Position numbers and translations under genes: made by a program. A DNA stretch of 64,000 nt from Leucocoprinus leucothites (taxonomy: Eukaryota > Basidiomycota > Agaricomycetes > Agaricales > Agaricaceae). Location: NCBI GenBank assembly GCA_013368445.1, contig JAACJO010000038.1, positions 124,001-188,000 on the forward strand, written 5' to 3'. The stretch's first letter is position 1; each line of letters begins with the position of its first letter. Under the pieces are notes generated by a model. That model did no database searches. It saw only the letters and a list, made by a program, of their open reading frames with translations, and was not told where the DNA came from. Of the stretch, positions 10,212-20,577 are shown in pieces.

Positions 10212-11804
10212 CAGTGGCTCAAAAAACTGTCCCAATGTTTTCGCATTTTGGACATATTTGCTAATACCAGGGCAGATATATGGCCTAGCATCCTGAAAAT
10301 ATTCACACAGGTACCTTGACATATTGGGAGCATATATTCCCATGATCACATGACCTTGTCCATCAATGAATTAGTAATGAATTATTAAAAATATCTACTC
10401 ATTGGGACAGTTTTTTGACCCCCTGTCAGCCTCCCAGTATCTATCTTGTAACATGCCAGGGGAGCATCAGGGCAGGTGTGGGAGTAGTAAACAAGATCAT
10501 GTGACCTTGGTTGACATGTTGAGATGGCTACAACTGTCTTTCTTCCTGCCACTACATCATGAAAGCTATCTCCTCTACCTAATACTCCCAAGTCACTTCT
10601 CTTCTCAAAGATGGCTATTCCTTGTACCATATTGAACATAAAACTAGTCTAGGCAAGTCTACTGTTGGGAGGATCAATAAAGAAGTTGATGGGGACAAGG
10701 AAAACAACAAGGGAGGACGTCCTTCCAAGCTTTCTCCTCATGATAAAAAAGCAATAATTCACCAAATAACCTCTGGAAAGCTAGATAATGCTGTCCAGGC
10801 TACAAATTTCATTAACTCTACTCTGTCTGACCCTGTCACACCCCAAACTGTCAGAAATACCCTTCAGGATAATGGATTTTGCTCTGTAACCAAGATCAAA
10901 TGACCTCTACTCAAAAAGCAACATTGTGAGGAATGCCTTGACTCTGCACATGAACATAGGAATTGGACAGTGGAGGACTGGAAGAGGGTGTTGTGGACAG
11001 ATGAAACAAAGATCAACAGGATTGGGTCAGATGGAAAGGTGTATACCTGGAAGGAGAGGGGGGAACCACTGTCAGATAGGACCACTCTCCCTACTGTCAA
11101 ACATGGAGGAGGTGGTAACATGATGGTGTGGGGGTGTATGGGGTGGAATGGGGTAGGAAAGCTGATTGAGGTTCAAGGGAATATGGATGCAGTGAAATAC
11201 TGCGAGATTTTGGACAATGGGGTGGTGGAAAGCTTTGAAAAGTTGGAGATGGAGGAGGAGGAGAGGATATTCCAGCAGGATAATGACCCAAAACACACCT
11301 CAAAACTGGGACAACAATGGTTTGTGGACAACAACATTCAAGTTCTATCATGCCCTGCACAATCCCCTGACCTAAATCCCATTGAACACCTCTGGACCTA
11401 CCTGAAGGACCAGCTGAAGGCATATGAAAGACCACCTAAGGGAGTATTTGAATTGTGGGAGAGGCTAGTAGAGGAGTGGAATAAGATTCCAGCAGAAAGG
11501 TGCCAAAGGCTGATAGAAACCATGCCCAGAAGGATTGAGGCAGTTGTCAGGGCAAGAGGAGGTCATACAAAGTATTGAGTAGGTAGATAACAGAGGGTCA
11601 AAAAACTGTCCCAATGAATAGATATTTTCGATAATTCATTAATAATTCATTGATGGACAAGGTCATGTGATCATGGGAATATATGCTCCCAATATGTCAA
11701 GGTACCTGTGTGAATATTTTCAGGATGCTAGGCCATATATCTGCCCTGGTATTAGCAAATATGTCCAAAATGCGAAAACATTGGGACAGTTTTTTGAGCC
11801 ACTG
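10212..11804 (+). mobile_element. Tc1/mariner element copy 1 (inactive)
   Basis: A 1593-bp element flanked by TA (10210-10211 and 11805-11806). Terminal inverted repeats are about 207 bp (10212-10418 and 11598-11804), beginning CAGTGGCTCAAAAAACTGTC. Each arm is bounded by the same 19-mer in mirror orientation (10219-10237 and 10400-10418; 11598-11616 and 11779-11797). It is inserted in the solo LTR. Confidence 0.95.
10559..11578 (+). pseudogene. Tc1-type transposase, two nonsense codons
   Basis: Same length (1020 bp) as the open copy at 12987-14006 and nearly identical. An N-terminal helix-turn-helix region (LGKSTVGRI) and the DDE catalytic domain are recognisable: WTDETKI, QQDNDPKHTS and SPDLNPIEHLW. 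Two codons are nonsense relative to the intact copy: TAA at 10580-10582 (CAA in the other copy) and TGA at 10901-10903 (CGA in the other). Both are single C-to-T changes. The remainder is open, so inactivation is recent. Confidence 0.95.
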
Positions 11805-12171
11805 TATATAAGTAGCATGATTTTGTACTTGGATTCCTCAGTCTGATAATCAACTTAGCAATATGCTACTTTCCTCTGCTCTCTGTTTGTCCTCTGCTCT
11901 CTTATCTTGTCTGAAATCTGGGTCAAGCGTCAATAGTCAGCATAACACATAAGTTGAGGCCATGACCTGCTTCCGCATTCGACGATCGGCTTCTGTCTTA
12001 CCTCTGTCCCACCTCTGCCATCTGGTCATAGATATCAGTTCCTACCCATAGCATTTGTGCACTTAACACTTCATAAATGACTTTGTTGCCTACCGAGAAG
12101 GAGTCTCCTTTGATAAGATCAACTCAATACTTATTGTGCCAGCTTAGGACCAGGCTGGCATCACTATAACA

Positions 12172-12758
12172 GGATGGAGAGTTTAGTGCAGTGTGATCTC
12201 ATTACCAAAATGGGAAGTGACACATGTCCCAACTATGGTCATTTCTCTTGCAACTGTCATGCTTGAAATTGAGCATGCCCACTATACACTCAAGCTTCCA
12301 ATACCATAATAACTGGTAGAGCTAATGTAATATAATAAGTACTACAGCTCTATGTCTTTCTTAAAAGGACTGCCTCTGTTTTCTCTGCAAAAACCATGGT
12401 AGACAAAAATCTGTCCCAAATTGTACTACTACACTGTGTTAAAGATACTGATCTGTCAACCCCCATACCAGAGCCTCAACAGAAAGGCAAGTCTAATGGC
12501 ATGCATTGGCAACCTACCATGGCTTGAGCATAGCAAATGACACTCTGCTATCCCCAATGCATATGCAGCAGCATATTTACAGTATTTCCAATAATCACTG
12601 TGCCTGTACATATATTTGGAGTTTTTACTGACATGGGAGTCCTAATACTAATAAACAAGGAAGTCAACAGACTCAAAGGCAGATCAATGAGCTGCTATGA
12701 TGATGCCACAGTTATATAGCTTAAGCTGATGGGTCCATCCATATCCTCATACACCAGC
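12172..12758 (+). other. Retroelement debris with zinc-knuckle-like motif
   Basis: No intact gene. A plus-strand frame near 12206-12265 reads CPNYGHFSCNC, resembling a nucleocapsid zinc knuckle. A second frame (12537-12719) reads PVHIFGVFTDMG followed by LILINKEV, which resembles the region around a retroviral-type protease active site. Together they suggest a heavily decayed gag-pol fragment in plus orientation. Confidence 0.3.
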
Positions 12759-12760
12759 TA

Positions 12761-14353
12761 CAGTGGCTCAAAAAACTGTCCCAATGTTTTCGCATTTTGG
12801 ACATATTTGCTAATACCAGGGCAGATATATGGCCTAGCATCCTGAAAATATTCACACAGGTACCTTGACATATTGGGAGCATATATTCCCATGATCACAT
12901 GACCTTGTCCATCAATGAATTAATAATGAATTATCGAAAATATCTACTCATTGGGACAGTTTTTTGACCCTCTGTTATCTACCTACTCAATACTTTGTAT
13001 GACCTCCTCTTGCCCTGATAACTGCCTCAATCCTTCTGGGCATGCTTTCTATCAGCCTTTGGCACCTTTCTGCTGGAATCTTATTCCACTCCTCTACTAG
13101 CCTCTCCCACAATTCAAATACTCCCTTGGGTGGTCTTTCATATGCCTTCAGCTGGTCCTTCAGGTAGGTCCAGAGGTGTTCAATGGGATTTAGGTCAGGG
13201 GATTGTGCAGGCCATGGTAGAACTTGAATGTTGTTGTCCACAAACCATTGTTGTCCCAGTTTTGAGGTGTGTTTTGGGTCATTATCCTGCTGGAATATCC
13301 TCTCCTCCTCCTCCATCTCCAACTTTTCAAAGCTTTCCACCACCCCATTGTCCAAAATCTCGCAGTATTGCACTGCATCCATATTCCCTTGAACCTCTAT
13401 CAGCTTTCCTACCCCATTCCACCCCATACACCCCCACACCATCATGTTACCACCTCCTCCATGTATGACAGTAGGGAGAGTGGTCCTATCTGACAGTGGT
13501 TCCCCCCTCTCCTTCCAGGTATACACCTTTCCATCTGACCCAATCCTGTTGATCTTTGTTTCATCTGTCCACAACACCCTCTTCCAGTCCTCCACTGTCC
13601 AATTCCTATGTTCATGTGCAAAGTCAAGGCGTTCCTCACGATGTCGCTTTTTGAGTAGAGGTCGTTTGATCTTGGTTACAGAGTGAAATCCATTATCCTG
13701 AAGGGTATTTCTGACAGTTTGGGGTGTGACAGGGTCAGACAGAGTAGAGTTAATGAAAGTTGTAGCCTGGACAGCATTGTCTAGCTTTCCAGAGGTTATT
13801 TGGTGAATTATTGCTTTTTTATCACAAGGAGAAAGCTTGGAAGGACGTCCTCCCTTGTTGTTTTCCTTGTCCCCATCAACTTCTTTCTTGATCCTCCCAA
13901 CAGTAGACTTTCCTAGACCAGTTTTATGTTCAATCTGGCGCAAGGAATAGCCATCTTTGAGAAGAGAAGTGACTTGGGAGTATTGGGTAGAGGAGATAGC
14001 TTTCATGATGTAGTGGCAGGAAGAAAGACAGTTGTAGCCATCTCAACATGTCAACCAAGGTCACATGATCTTGTTTATTACTCCCACGCCTGCCCTGATG
14101 CTCCCCTGGCATGTTACAAGGTAGATACTGGGAGGCTGACAGGGGGTCAAAAAACTGTCCCAATGAGTAGATATTTTCGATAATTCATTATTAATTCATT
14201 GATGGACAAGGTCATGTGATCATGGGAATATATGCGCCCAATATGTCAAGGTACCTGTGTGAATATTTTCAGGATGCTAGGCCATATATCTGCCCTGGTA
14301 TTAGCAAATATGTCCAAAATGCGAAAACATTGGGACAGTTTTTTGAGCCACTG
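12761..14353 (-). mobile_element. Tc1/mariner element copy 2 (possibly functional)
   Basis: A 1593-bp element flanked by TA at 12759-12760 and 14354-14355, the same length as copy 1 and in opposite orientation 956 bp away. The terminal repeats (12761 to about 12967, and about 14147 to 14353) are near-identical to those of copy 1 and carry the same mirrored 19-mers. Because both ends are intact and the transposase is open, it may be mobile or may supply transposase to copy 1. Confidence 0.95.
12987..14006 (-). CDS. Tc1-like DD34E transposase
   Basis: An uninterrupted 339-aa intronless frame, the typical length of Tc1 transposases. Cut-and-paste transposition at TA sites is the known function. 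Residues about 8-60 form a helix-turn-helix (YSLRQIEHKTGLGKSTVGRI), and a basic segment follows (GRPSKLSP), consistent with a paired-like DNA-binding domain. The catalytic triad is the Asp of WTDETKI, the first Asp of QQDNDPKHTS and the Glu of SPDLNPIEHLW. Counting between the last two gives 34 residues (DD34E). No stop or frame shift is present. The start was chosen as the first ATG, which the decayed sister copy shares. Confidence 0.95.
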   Translation of the reverse strand: MKAISSTQYSQVTSLLKDGYSLRQIEHKTGLGKSTVGRIKKEVDGDKENNKGGRPSKLSPCDKKAIIHQITSGKLDNAVQATTFINSTLSDPVTPQTVRNTLQDNGFHSVTKIKRPLLKKRHREERLDFAHEHRNWTVEDWKRVLWTDETKINRIGSDGKVYTWKERGEPLSDRTTLPTVIHGGGGNMMVWGCMGWNGVGKLIEVQGNMDAVQYCEILDNGVVESFEKLEMEEEERIFQQDNDPKHTSKLGQQWFVDNNIQVLPWPAQSPDLNPIEHLWTYLKDQLKAYERPPKGVFELWERLVEEWNKIPAERCQRLIESMPRRIEAVIRARGGHTKY

Positions 14354-14355
14354 TA

Positions 14356-14933
14356 CATACAGCAAAATTCAGAGGTCCTCCATTTTCCAGGACATAGATA
14401 TATTCATTTATTGGGGACAGTTTTCATATGTACAACTCTTGTCTCACCAGCTCATTCTTTCTCATCTAAGAAACTGTACCCCAATGTGACGGTGATTTCC
14501 TGATTTTTTTTCGAAGCTTTACTCTACATGCTACCAAGACAGGTTGAGATGTTTTTTCATAAATCCCAAGTTCAAGTCCAGGTCTGGACGGTTTAGACTG
14601 GACTCCGTATTTTTTACCCAGTGTTATATACTTCCTCCATGCTAGCTGGGACCTCTCACATTGCCCCAGAGGGACCTCATTCCAGATCCAAATTTTATGA
14701 ATTAATGTAAATGATTGAGCTGAATATCTACAGTATGTTTTCTGGAACTTCTGGAAATCCCACATCTTCTGAGTATATTGCAGGACACAGCCAGTGGCTG
14801 AAGCAGCGCCTCTTGACTGTGACGGATCGGTGGTCCGCTGAAGCCTTTTCCTAAAGCCATTCCCTCACCGCTCGCTTCCCCATCGGATCCAAACCTTTCA
14901 GACAATTTTGGTCAACCCGGTACACCACTGGTA
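14356..14933. other. Intergenic, no gene recognised
   Basis: Between two DNA transposons. The motifs TTGGGGACAGTTTTC (14414-14428) and AACTGTACCCCAATG (14470-14484) resemble the Tc1 terminal 19-mer in mirrored orientation and may be the end of a more distant relative. A minus-strand frame at 14466-14765 has no recognisable domain. Confidence 0.3.
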
Positions 14934-17900
14934 CAGTAGGGGACACTTAAAGCCCACTACCCCTTGTTTCTCACAATCGGCTCGTTGAATTTGTGGAATT
15001 TTTTGGCATGGAGCTCAGATCGATTTTAGAGATGTTTTGGCATAGTTTTCATAATTTTCCCACGGGTTTTTGACTGTGCCAATTTTTTTGGGGAAATTTC
15101 CGAAAGTATAGGCATTAGGAGTGAGTTTAAGAGCTAGTAATTGCCTCAAGATGCATCATAGCCTGCTGTGAAACTGCCTGATGACCTTTCTGCTTGTGAA
15201 CGGCCCATGCAGCAGCCTTTCTGGTAAGCCCAATGTGGTATGTACTCATAAATCTCCATGATCGATTGATGAAACATCTGATGACATCAACCGGGCATAA
15301 ATCAAGTGCCACAATTGCAGCATGTTTCGCATCTTCGAAAGTCCTCTTTGGAGCCTGGTGATAGCGATACTTGCACCAGCCCCAATACTTGTAAATAATT
15401 AGTAGAAGTCAATCATTTTAATTAGACACATACCATTTCAATAGGATTTAATTCACAATGAAATTTAGGCAAGAAGATACACTCATGACCAGTGGCATGA
15501 ATGATTATCTCGAGTAATGACTCTTGGTTTACAAAGTCATCTTGCTGACTGAGCAAACGAGCCATACAACAGTTTTGACTCTCAAAAGGGCATACTGGAG
15601 CACACTTGGCCTTAAGATGTGAGACATCAAAGCCACACTCTTCGAGTGTTTGCTGCAGACCCTTAGCTAATCCTGAATCAGTTGTCATCTTCTGTGGTTG
15701 TCCATGGAAATTTGGATCAGGATTATTTTGAGGAATAATAGTATCCTGTTGATGTCATTGCTTGCCACCGTTTGTCTTATTCATATCAAATGCTTTGAGT
15801 GCATTAGGTGGGAGAGTGGCATGTGCAGAAGATTGATCAAAGACAAAGAGGGCCTGGCACCCTGGATGTGACTTCTCGAAGATCTGGATAGCCTTCTTCA
15901 CCTGTTGAATTAATTGGTCACCATCCCAATAGGGATCAGCACCTGCTCCAGGAAATATGATCTTCCGAGCATACTCCGTTATCTCCTTGCCTTTTTTAGG
16001 ATCAAAATAGACAGCCTGAAGGCGACCATTCTGTTCTTCAATAAACTCTGAGACATGAATCAAGCGGCCTCTTCCTTTCCTTCGGAGCACCTGTTGGTCC
16101 TGTGGCAACCTAGCTATTAATTAACCAAGTGAAACAATTTAGTTATGAAGCAAATAATCATACCAGATAACCGACGAAAATTCATTTGCATAAAAGCAGC
16201 TCTCATCTTGAAATTCAGTGATTATCTCTCGTTCTCCTGGAAGAAGCTTTGGCTCAATGCGGTGAAGAGTACCATCTTCACCTGGAACATAGTGAGCCAT
16301 CCTCCCTTCAAACTCCTTCATCTTGGGTAAGAATACCATTTCACGATACTTTTTCACATCCTCTCGCTCATGACCATCCATGTAAACACCTTTCCGGTAA
16401 ACACTCTTCCGCCATCCTAATTTTTCCATCCACCGTCGAGCTGTCCTCAAGCATGGAGGCCTAATGAGTGATAGACCAAGCCCTGGAAGAATGATGTCTC
16501 GAAGCACATGTTGAAACTTGACAGGTGTGACTGATCCAAGTGGCTGCTCCATCAACCAAGCTCGAACGCTTGAACGAACCGCTTCATCCTTCAACAATGA
16601 ACGAGTTCCTTTATCCTCAGCACAGCCCCTTTTCTCCTTTGGTAATTGTTCGAATGTTTGATAGTGACGTGCAAGAGCTCGAACTCAGCATGCAAAATAT
16701 GCACTAGGAGCATCTTCACCCTTGTGCCAGTTGAGAGCAATCTCAAAACTGGCTTGTGTGCATGTAAATCCTTTTATACAGAGGGTGGCAAAGTTTCGCA
16801 AGATCATTAATTGATTAATCTGTGCCAGGGTGAGAGGTGTTTTGGGAGTGTGTTTCTTGAGATCTGCCTTAATCTGCTCGCGCAAGTCATTCCAGCTCCG
16901 GATTTCAGATTCACTGGCAGCTTGTTGTCAAGGAGTCGCCTCCATCTCAACCTCCTCCTCCCAATCATTCACATCATCACCATCTACCTCATCCTCAGTG
17001 ATTTCCTGGGTCTCTGGTGCTGTGGTGGCTTCGCACTCAGGCTCTGATGAATGAATCGATGATGGGCTTGGAGTGGAATCACTATCTGAGTGCAGGGACC
17101 CAGCCGGCTGCTGTTCTGGTAACTTGGATGCTGGGGGGTCGATTGGTGCGAATCCGAAGTCATCAAGCCTCATCTGGTTGATGAGAAGGTGCCGATAACG
17201 ATAATATGTCCTTTTTGATTTACTCCATACATCCGGGCCTCTAATATAAGTACTTGGACGACCTGAGATGCACATTTATTGTTCTGAGAACACATAATGC
17301 ATGGGGCTGCGCACCTATGGGCTCCTTTGCTCTTTTCCATCGCAATCTGGGAGGAACCCAGTCCTCATCTCGGGGGTCATCACCGCAATCTGAAGCCATC
17401 ATCATCATCACAACCTGAAACCCTTCTCTATCCATCCCATCATGGTCCTCCAGAGATTTCTCACTGCCAATATCGCCCTTAACATCATTTGATTTCCAGT
17501 CAAATTTCGCAGTATCTTCATATCCGTGGTCTGCATGGTGCTGTGGTAGATCCCGATCTAAAGTGGTAGCTGGTGGAGGTGAAGCTGCTACTGCTTCGCT
17601 CTGTGGGTGATCTAGTAGGGCTTGGGTCATCTGTGGTTGGTTCCGAAGGCCAGTAACGTTCCTTCGCACTTTCTTTCTTGGTGGCATTGGGGGATATGGT
17701 CGGGAAGAGGTCCAGAAAGAATATTCTTGAGTATTATTTGTTGATTTAATTACGCAATAACCGCTCGATGAAATCGCGGTATTTCTTGGGATCAGACTCG
17801 GACTATTAAAAGCAGTCGATTGCACATGTTTTTGGATTTTTCCTATTGGTTTTCAGCGTTTTTGCCAAATTTTTGGACATACAGTCAATAATTGGCATTT

Positions 17901-18037
17901 TACGGGACAACCGCTCGATGAAATTTCATGATTCAAGGTTCGTTCGAAAGCTCTTAATGAGACCTATCGATTGACGGTATTTTTATTAGATTTCTATTAC
18001 TTTGACAAAACTAGTCGAATCTAAGTGTCCCCTACTG
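14934..18037 (-). mobile_element. 3.1-kb IS630/mariner-type DNA transposon
   Basis: Terminal inverted repeats CAGTAGGGGACACTTA (14934-14949) and its complement (18022-18037), flanked by TA on both sides (14932-14933 and 18038-18039). Length is 3104 bp. A subterminal repeat AACCGCTCGATGAAAT occurs twice near the right end (about 17759 and 17909). One intron-containing transposase gene fills the interior. Confidence 0.9.
15127..17687 (-). pseudogene. Large intron-containing DDE transposase with three TGA codons
   Basis: Minus-strand gene starting at the ATG at 17687 (MPPRKKVRRNVTGLRNQPQ). Exon 1 (17315-17687) is acidic. Intron 17263-17314 leads into GPDVWSKSKRTYYRYR. The catalytic domain follows: FQDESCFYAN (first Asp, about 16200), ALFVFDQSSAHA (second Asp, about 15850) and FHCELNPIEM (Glu, about 15430), then YWGWCKYRY after an intron near 15380-15430. 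This long form of the IS630/Tc1 DDE superfamily is common in mushroom fungi. In-frame TGA codons at 16928-16930, 16685-16687 and 15755-15757 stand where Arg (CGA) would fit, so it is probably dead through C-to-T change. Confidence 0.8.
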
Positions 18038-18446
18038 TATTACGCCGAAACTAGAACTTTGATGGGTTAATAGTCCATAATATTTTTCTGCACGGGATTG
18101 ATCAAGACGTTTCTTCCCTTTCTCTCTTTGTTATTTTATCTTATTTTTATCTCACTCTCATCCCACCAACATGGTTACCGGGATCTGGCAGCACTCACTA
18201 CCTTAAAGGGTAAGCAGCGGAGATTAACAACACCGTAAATCATGGAATCACCCTGGATTGTCATCCAATTCACTATCGCGCGCCATGAGATCGAAGCTCG
18301 CCAGATACGTTTTCACTTCGGACGAGTCCGACGTCTTATCCCTCAAATAAAAAGCCCTGGTTGCGCGTGTACATACCGACTGTCTCCCTCATCCCGAGTC
18401 CACTCACACCCCACCAGAATCATATCCACACTCTGGTGACCTTTTT
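18038..18446. promoter_or_regulatory. Upstream region of the MFS gene
   Basis: No gene. From 18110 the strand becomes pyrimidine-rich (TTTCTTCCCTTTCTCTCTTTG), as is usual in fungal promoters. A TATA-like TAAAAAG is at 18347-18353. The start of the MFS gene follows at 18447. Confidence 0.4.
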
Positions 18447-20336
18447 ATGCCTTCCACGGCATCCTCTAATGGAGAGGATTCCCCACTTCTCACAAGCAGA
18501 ACCTCCTCGCACCCTATCGCAGGTTCCTGAACTTCTCTAGGTCTTGATCAAGCTCATATGTTGTAGATCACGAAGATCACGAAGTCGATGACGAAGACTA
18601 TCTCAAGGATGATGATGATAAGGACAGGGAAGCAACGGAGAGGAGTTTGCTTCGAAAGCTGGATCTCAGAATGTCCTTTCTGATTATTTTGGACATCCTT
18701 AACTGTGAGTGTTTGTTTTTCGAAATGTGAAGATTTCATCGGCTTACTATTCGTGATGGCAGATGTTGACCGTACTAACGCTGCGTATGCCATTGCCCCC
18801 CGCGATTTGGAACGTAATGCTCACACTACTTTTGTGGTACAGCGCAGCTCGACTTCGTGGCTTCGAGGGTGACCTCGGGCTTGAAGGGAAACAATTCTCC
18901 TCCGTGCTATCCGTCTACTACACCAGCTATATCCTGATGCAGATACCTTCGTGAGTTACTCCTCCCTCTCCACCCCTTTTCACTCAAGACTAACACGTGT
19001 GTCCAGAAACATGCTGTTCAGTCAGACAAGCAGACCCTCGCTGTATTTAGGATGTGCCTTGATGGCACCTGGCATAGTCACATTTGGTACAGGTTCGTCC
19101 ACCTCCTGAGTCTTTTGATGAATTCTCCCGCACAGGTCAACTGATGTGCTATTACTTTTCCATTCAGGGTTGGTAACAACGTAAGTATACATATCCTTAT
19201 CTTCGCCAAACGCTGAACTCAATACAGATACCATCAAGCTCTCCTCGCACGTTTCCTTCTGGGCTTCACAGAAGCGCCATTCTACATAGGGGCAATCTTC
19301 TTTCTCGGAAGATGGTACAAACGCAGCGAACTATCCACAAGAATGGTCTACCTCATCAGCGGAGGCCTCATCAGTGTTGCATTCGGAACCCTCATTGCTT
19401 CCTTCCTACTGGACATCATGGACGGCGTGCTCGGATTACCAGCATGGAACTGGCTATTCTTCATCGAAGGGGGATTAACGACCGTAGCTGGCACCGCCGC
19501 CATGTTCATCCTCCCCGATCTCCCAGAAACCAAATCTATCAGCTGGCTTTCCCCTGCGGAACACACACTTGCAAGGAAAAGGATGTTTGAAGACCGTTCC
19601 GACACTGTCTCTCTCCCCACTGACGCTAGATTGGGCTTCACTCTCGCCGTCCTCGATTGGAAAACCTGGTACCTTGCTACGGCAATCTTCCTTGAAACTC
19701 TATCCACGTCGTTTGTCATATTCTTTCCAACACTCACAGCAACAATGGGCTTTAGCCCAACCATCACACTGATACTTTGTGCTCCACCTTGGTTAGTCGC
19801 TGCCGCATCGAGCTTCTGGCTCAGCAACCACTCCGACAGGACACAAGAACGCTGCATGCACGTTGTTATTCCATTCATGGTCGCCATGTCCGGGCTTCTG
19901 CTATCGATGGTGACGATGAATTCTGCTGCTCGCTACCTATCGCTGTCAGTACTCTACTCCCCCTTCAATTTCTTCCTCTCATTCGTTCACTTTGCCTAGG
20001 TTCTTGATGACTCAAGGAAGTGCCAGCGAAGTCATATTGTATACATGGGCATCCTCAACCGTGGGAGACCCCCCAGCAAAACGCGCCGTAGCACTCGCCC
20101 TCATCACCACGATTTCCCAAAGCGCCAATATCGCTGGTTCATACGTATGGGTCACAGAGTGGGGTCCAACATACACCAAGTCCTTCGCGATCTGCACTGT
20201 CTGTCTTCTCGTGTCAATTCTCATGTGTTTATATTTGAGAGAGGTGTTGAAAAGACTGAATCGAGCAATGGATCTAGAGGACGAAAGACAGGGGTTGCGG
20301 CTATCTCTGAGAAAAAGTTGGAGATATCACATCTGA
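18447..20336 (+). CDS. MFS transporter, Dal5/Tna1 (anion:cation symporter) type
   Basis: Eight exons: 18447-18522, 18567-18704, 18763-18784, 18843-18950, 19007-19086, 19168-19180, 19228-19944 and 20000-20336, giving 496 aa. All introns are 44-81 nt with GT..AG ends. The family imports organic anions such as nicotinate, allantoate, pantothenate or biotin precursors across the plasma membrane; the substrate cannot be told here. Motifs: an acidic cytosolic N-terminus, LDLRMSFLIILDILNYVDRTN (helix 1 signature, Asp-Arg-Thr-Asn), GYILMQIPSN-like YTSYILMQIPSN, ARFLLGFTEAPFY (helix 4), WNWLFFIEGG, and late helices around ITTISQSANIAGSYVW. Exon 6 is only 13 nt. The assembled frame stays open throughout, which supports the model. 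Confidence 0.92.
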
Positions 20337-20577
20337 CCATTAGCACAGAATAAATACTGTTTCTTTGGGGATCTGTTAGCACGTGGTGCATAAGTGGAAT
20401 GATTGTCGTCGCTGTGGCAGGTGCAGTGCAAAGAGCACCTGGGCACACACACAGCATGCAGGGTCATGATAAATAACAAGCACGCCCGAAAAGCGTGGCG
20501 GTGCTATACGGGTATACATAAAGGAGGTTGAACACAAGAGTCCCGCGTTGCTCGCTTCCTGCCTCTACACCATTCCC
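20337..20577. promoter_or_regulatory. Intergenic between MFS and kinase genes
   Basis: A stretch of 241 bp between tandem genes. A TATA-like ATACATAAAG lies at about 20514-20523, roughly 55 nt upstream of the kinase start. Nothing else is seen. Confidence 0.4.

Larger units (their letters stand above)
9918..12068. repeat. Solo LTR inside the outer LTR, itself split by a Tc1 element
   Basis: Starts TGTCATGAGC and ends GCACTTAACA. It is flanked by a 5-bp target duplication CTTCA (9913-9917 and 12069-12073), and the uninterrupted left LTR shows the empty site. Without the Tc1 insertion and its TA duplication, the LTR is 556 bp. It belongs to the same family as 6219-6782, so it was probably left by recombination between the LTRs of a second chromovirus copy. 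Confidence 0.85.
9351..12171. repeat. Outer LTR, right copy, interrupted by nested insertions
   Basis: The LTR begins TGTTATA at 9351 and ends TATAACA at 12171. Its own sequence is 9351-9917 plus 12074-12171 (665 bp), matching the left copy (482 visible plus about 182 missing). The interruption is a solo LTR (9918-12068) flanked by CTTCA on both sides. Confidence 0.85.

Noticed and set aside
14555..14600. tRNA or SINE B-box-like sequence (AAGTTCAAGTCC)
   Set aside because: No matching A box or cloverleaf could be folded around it.
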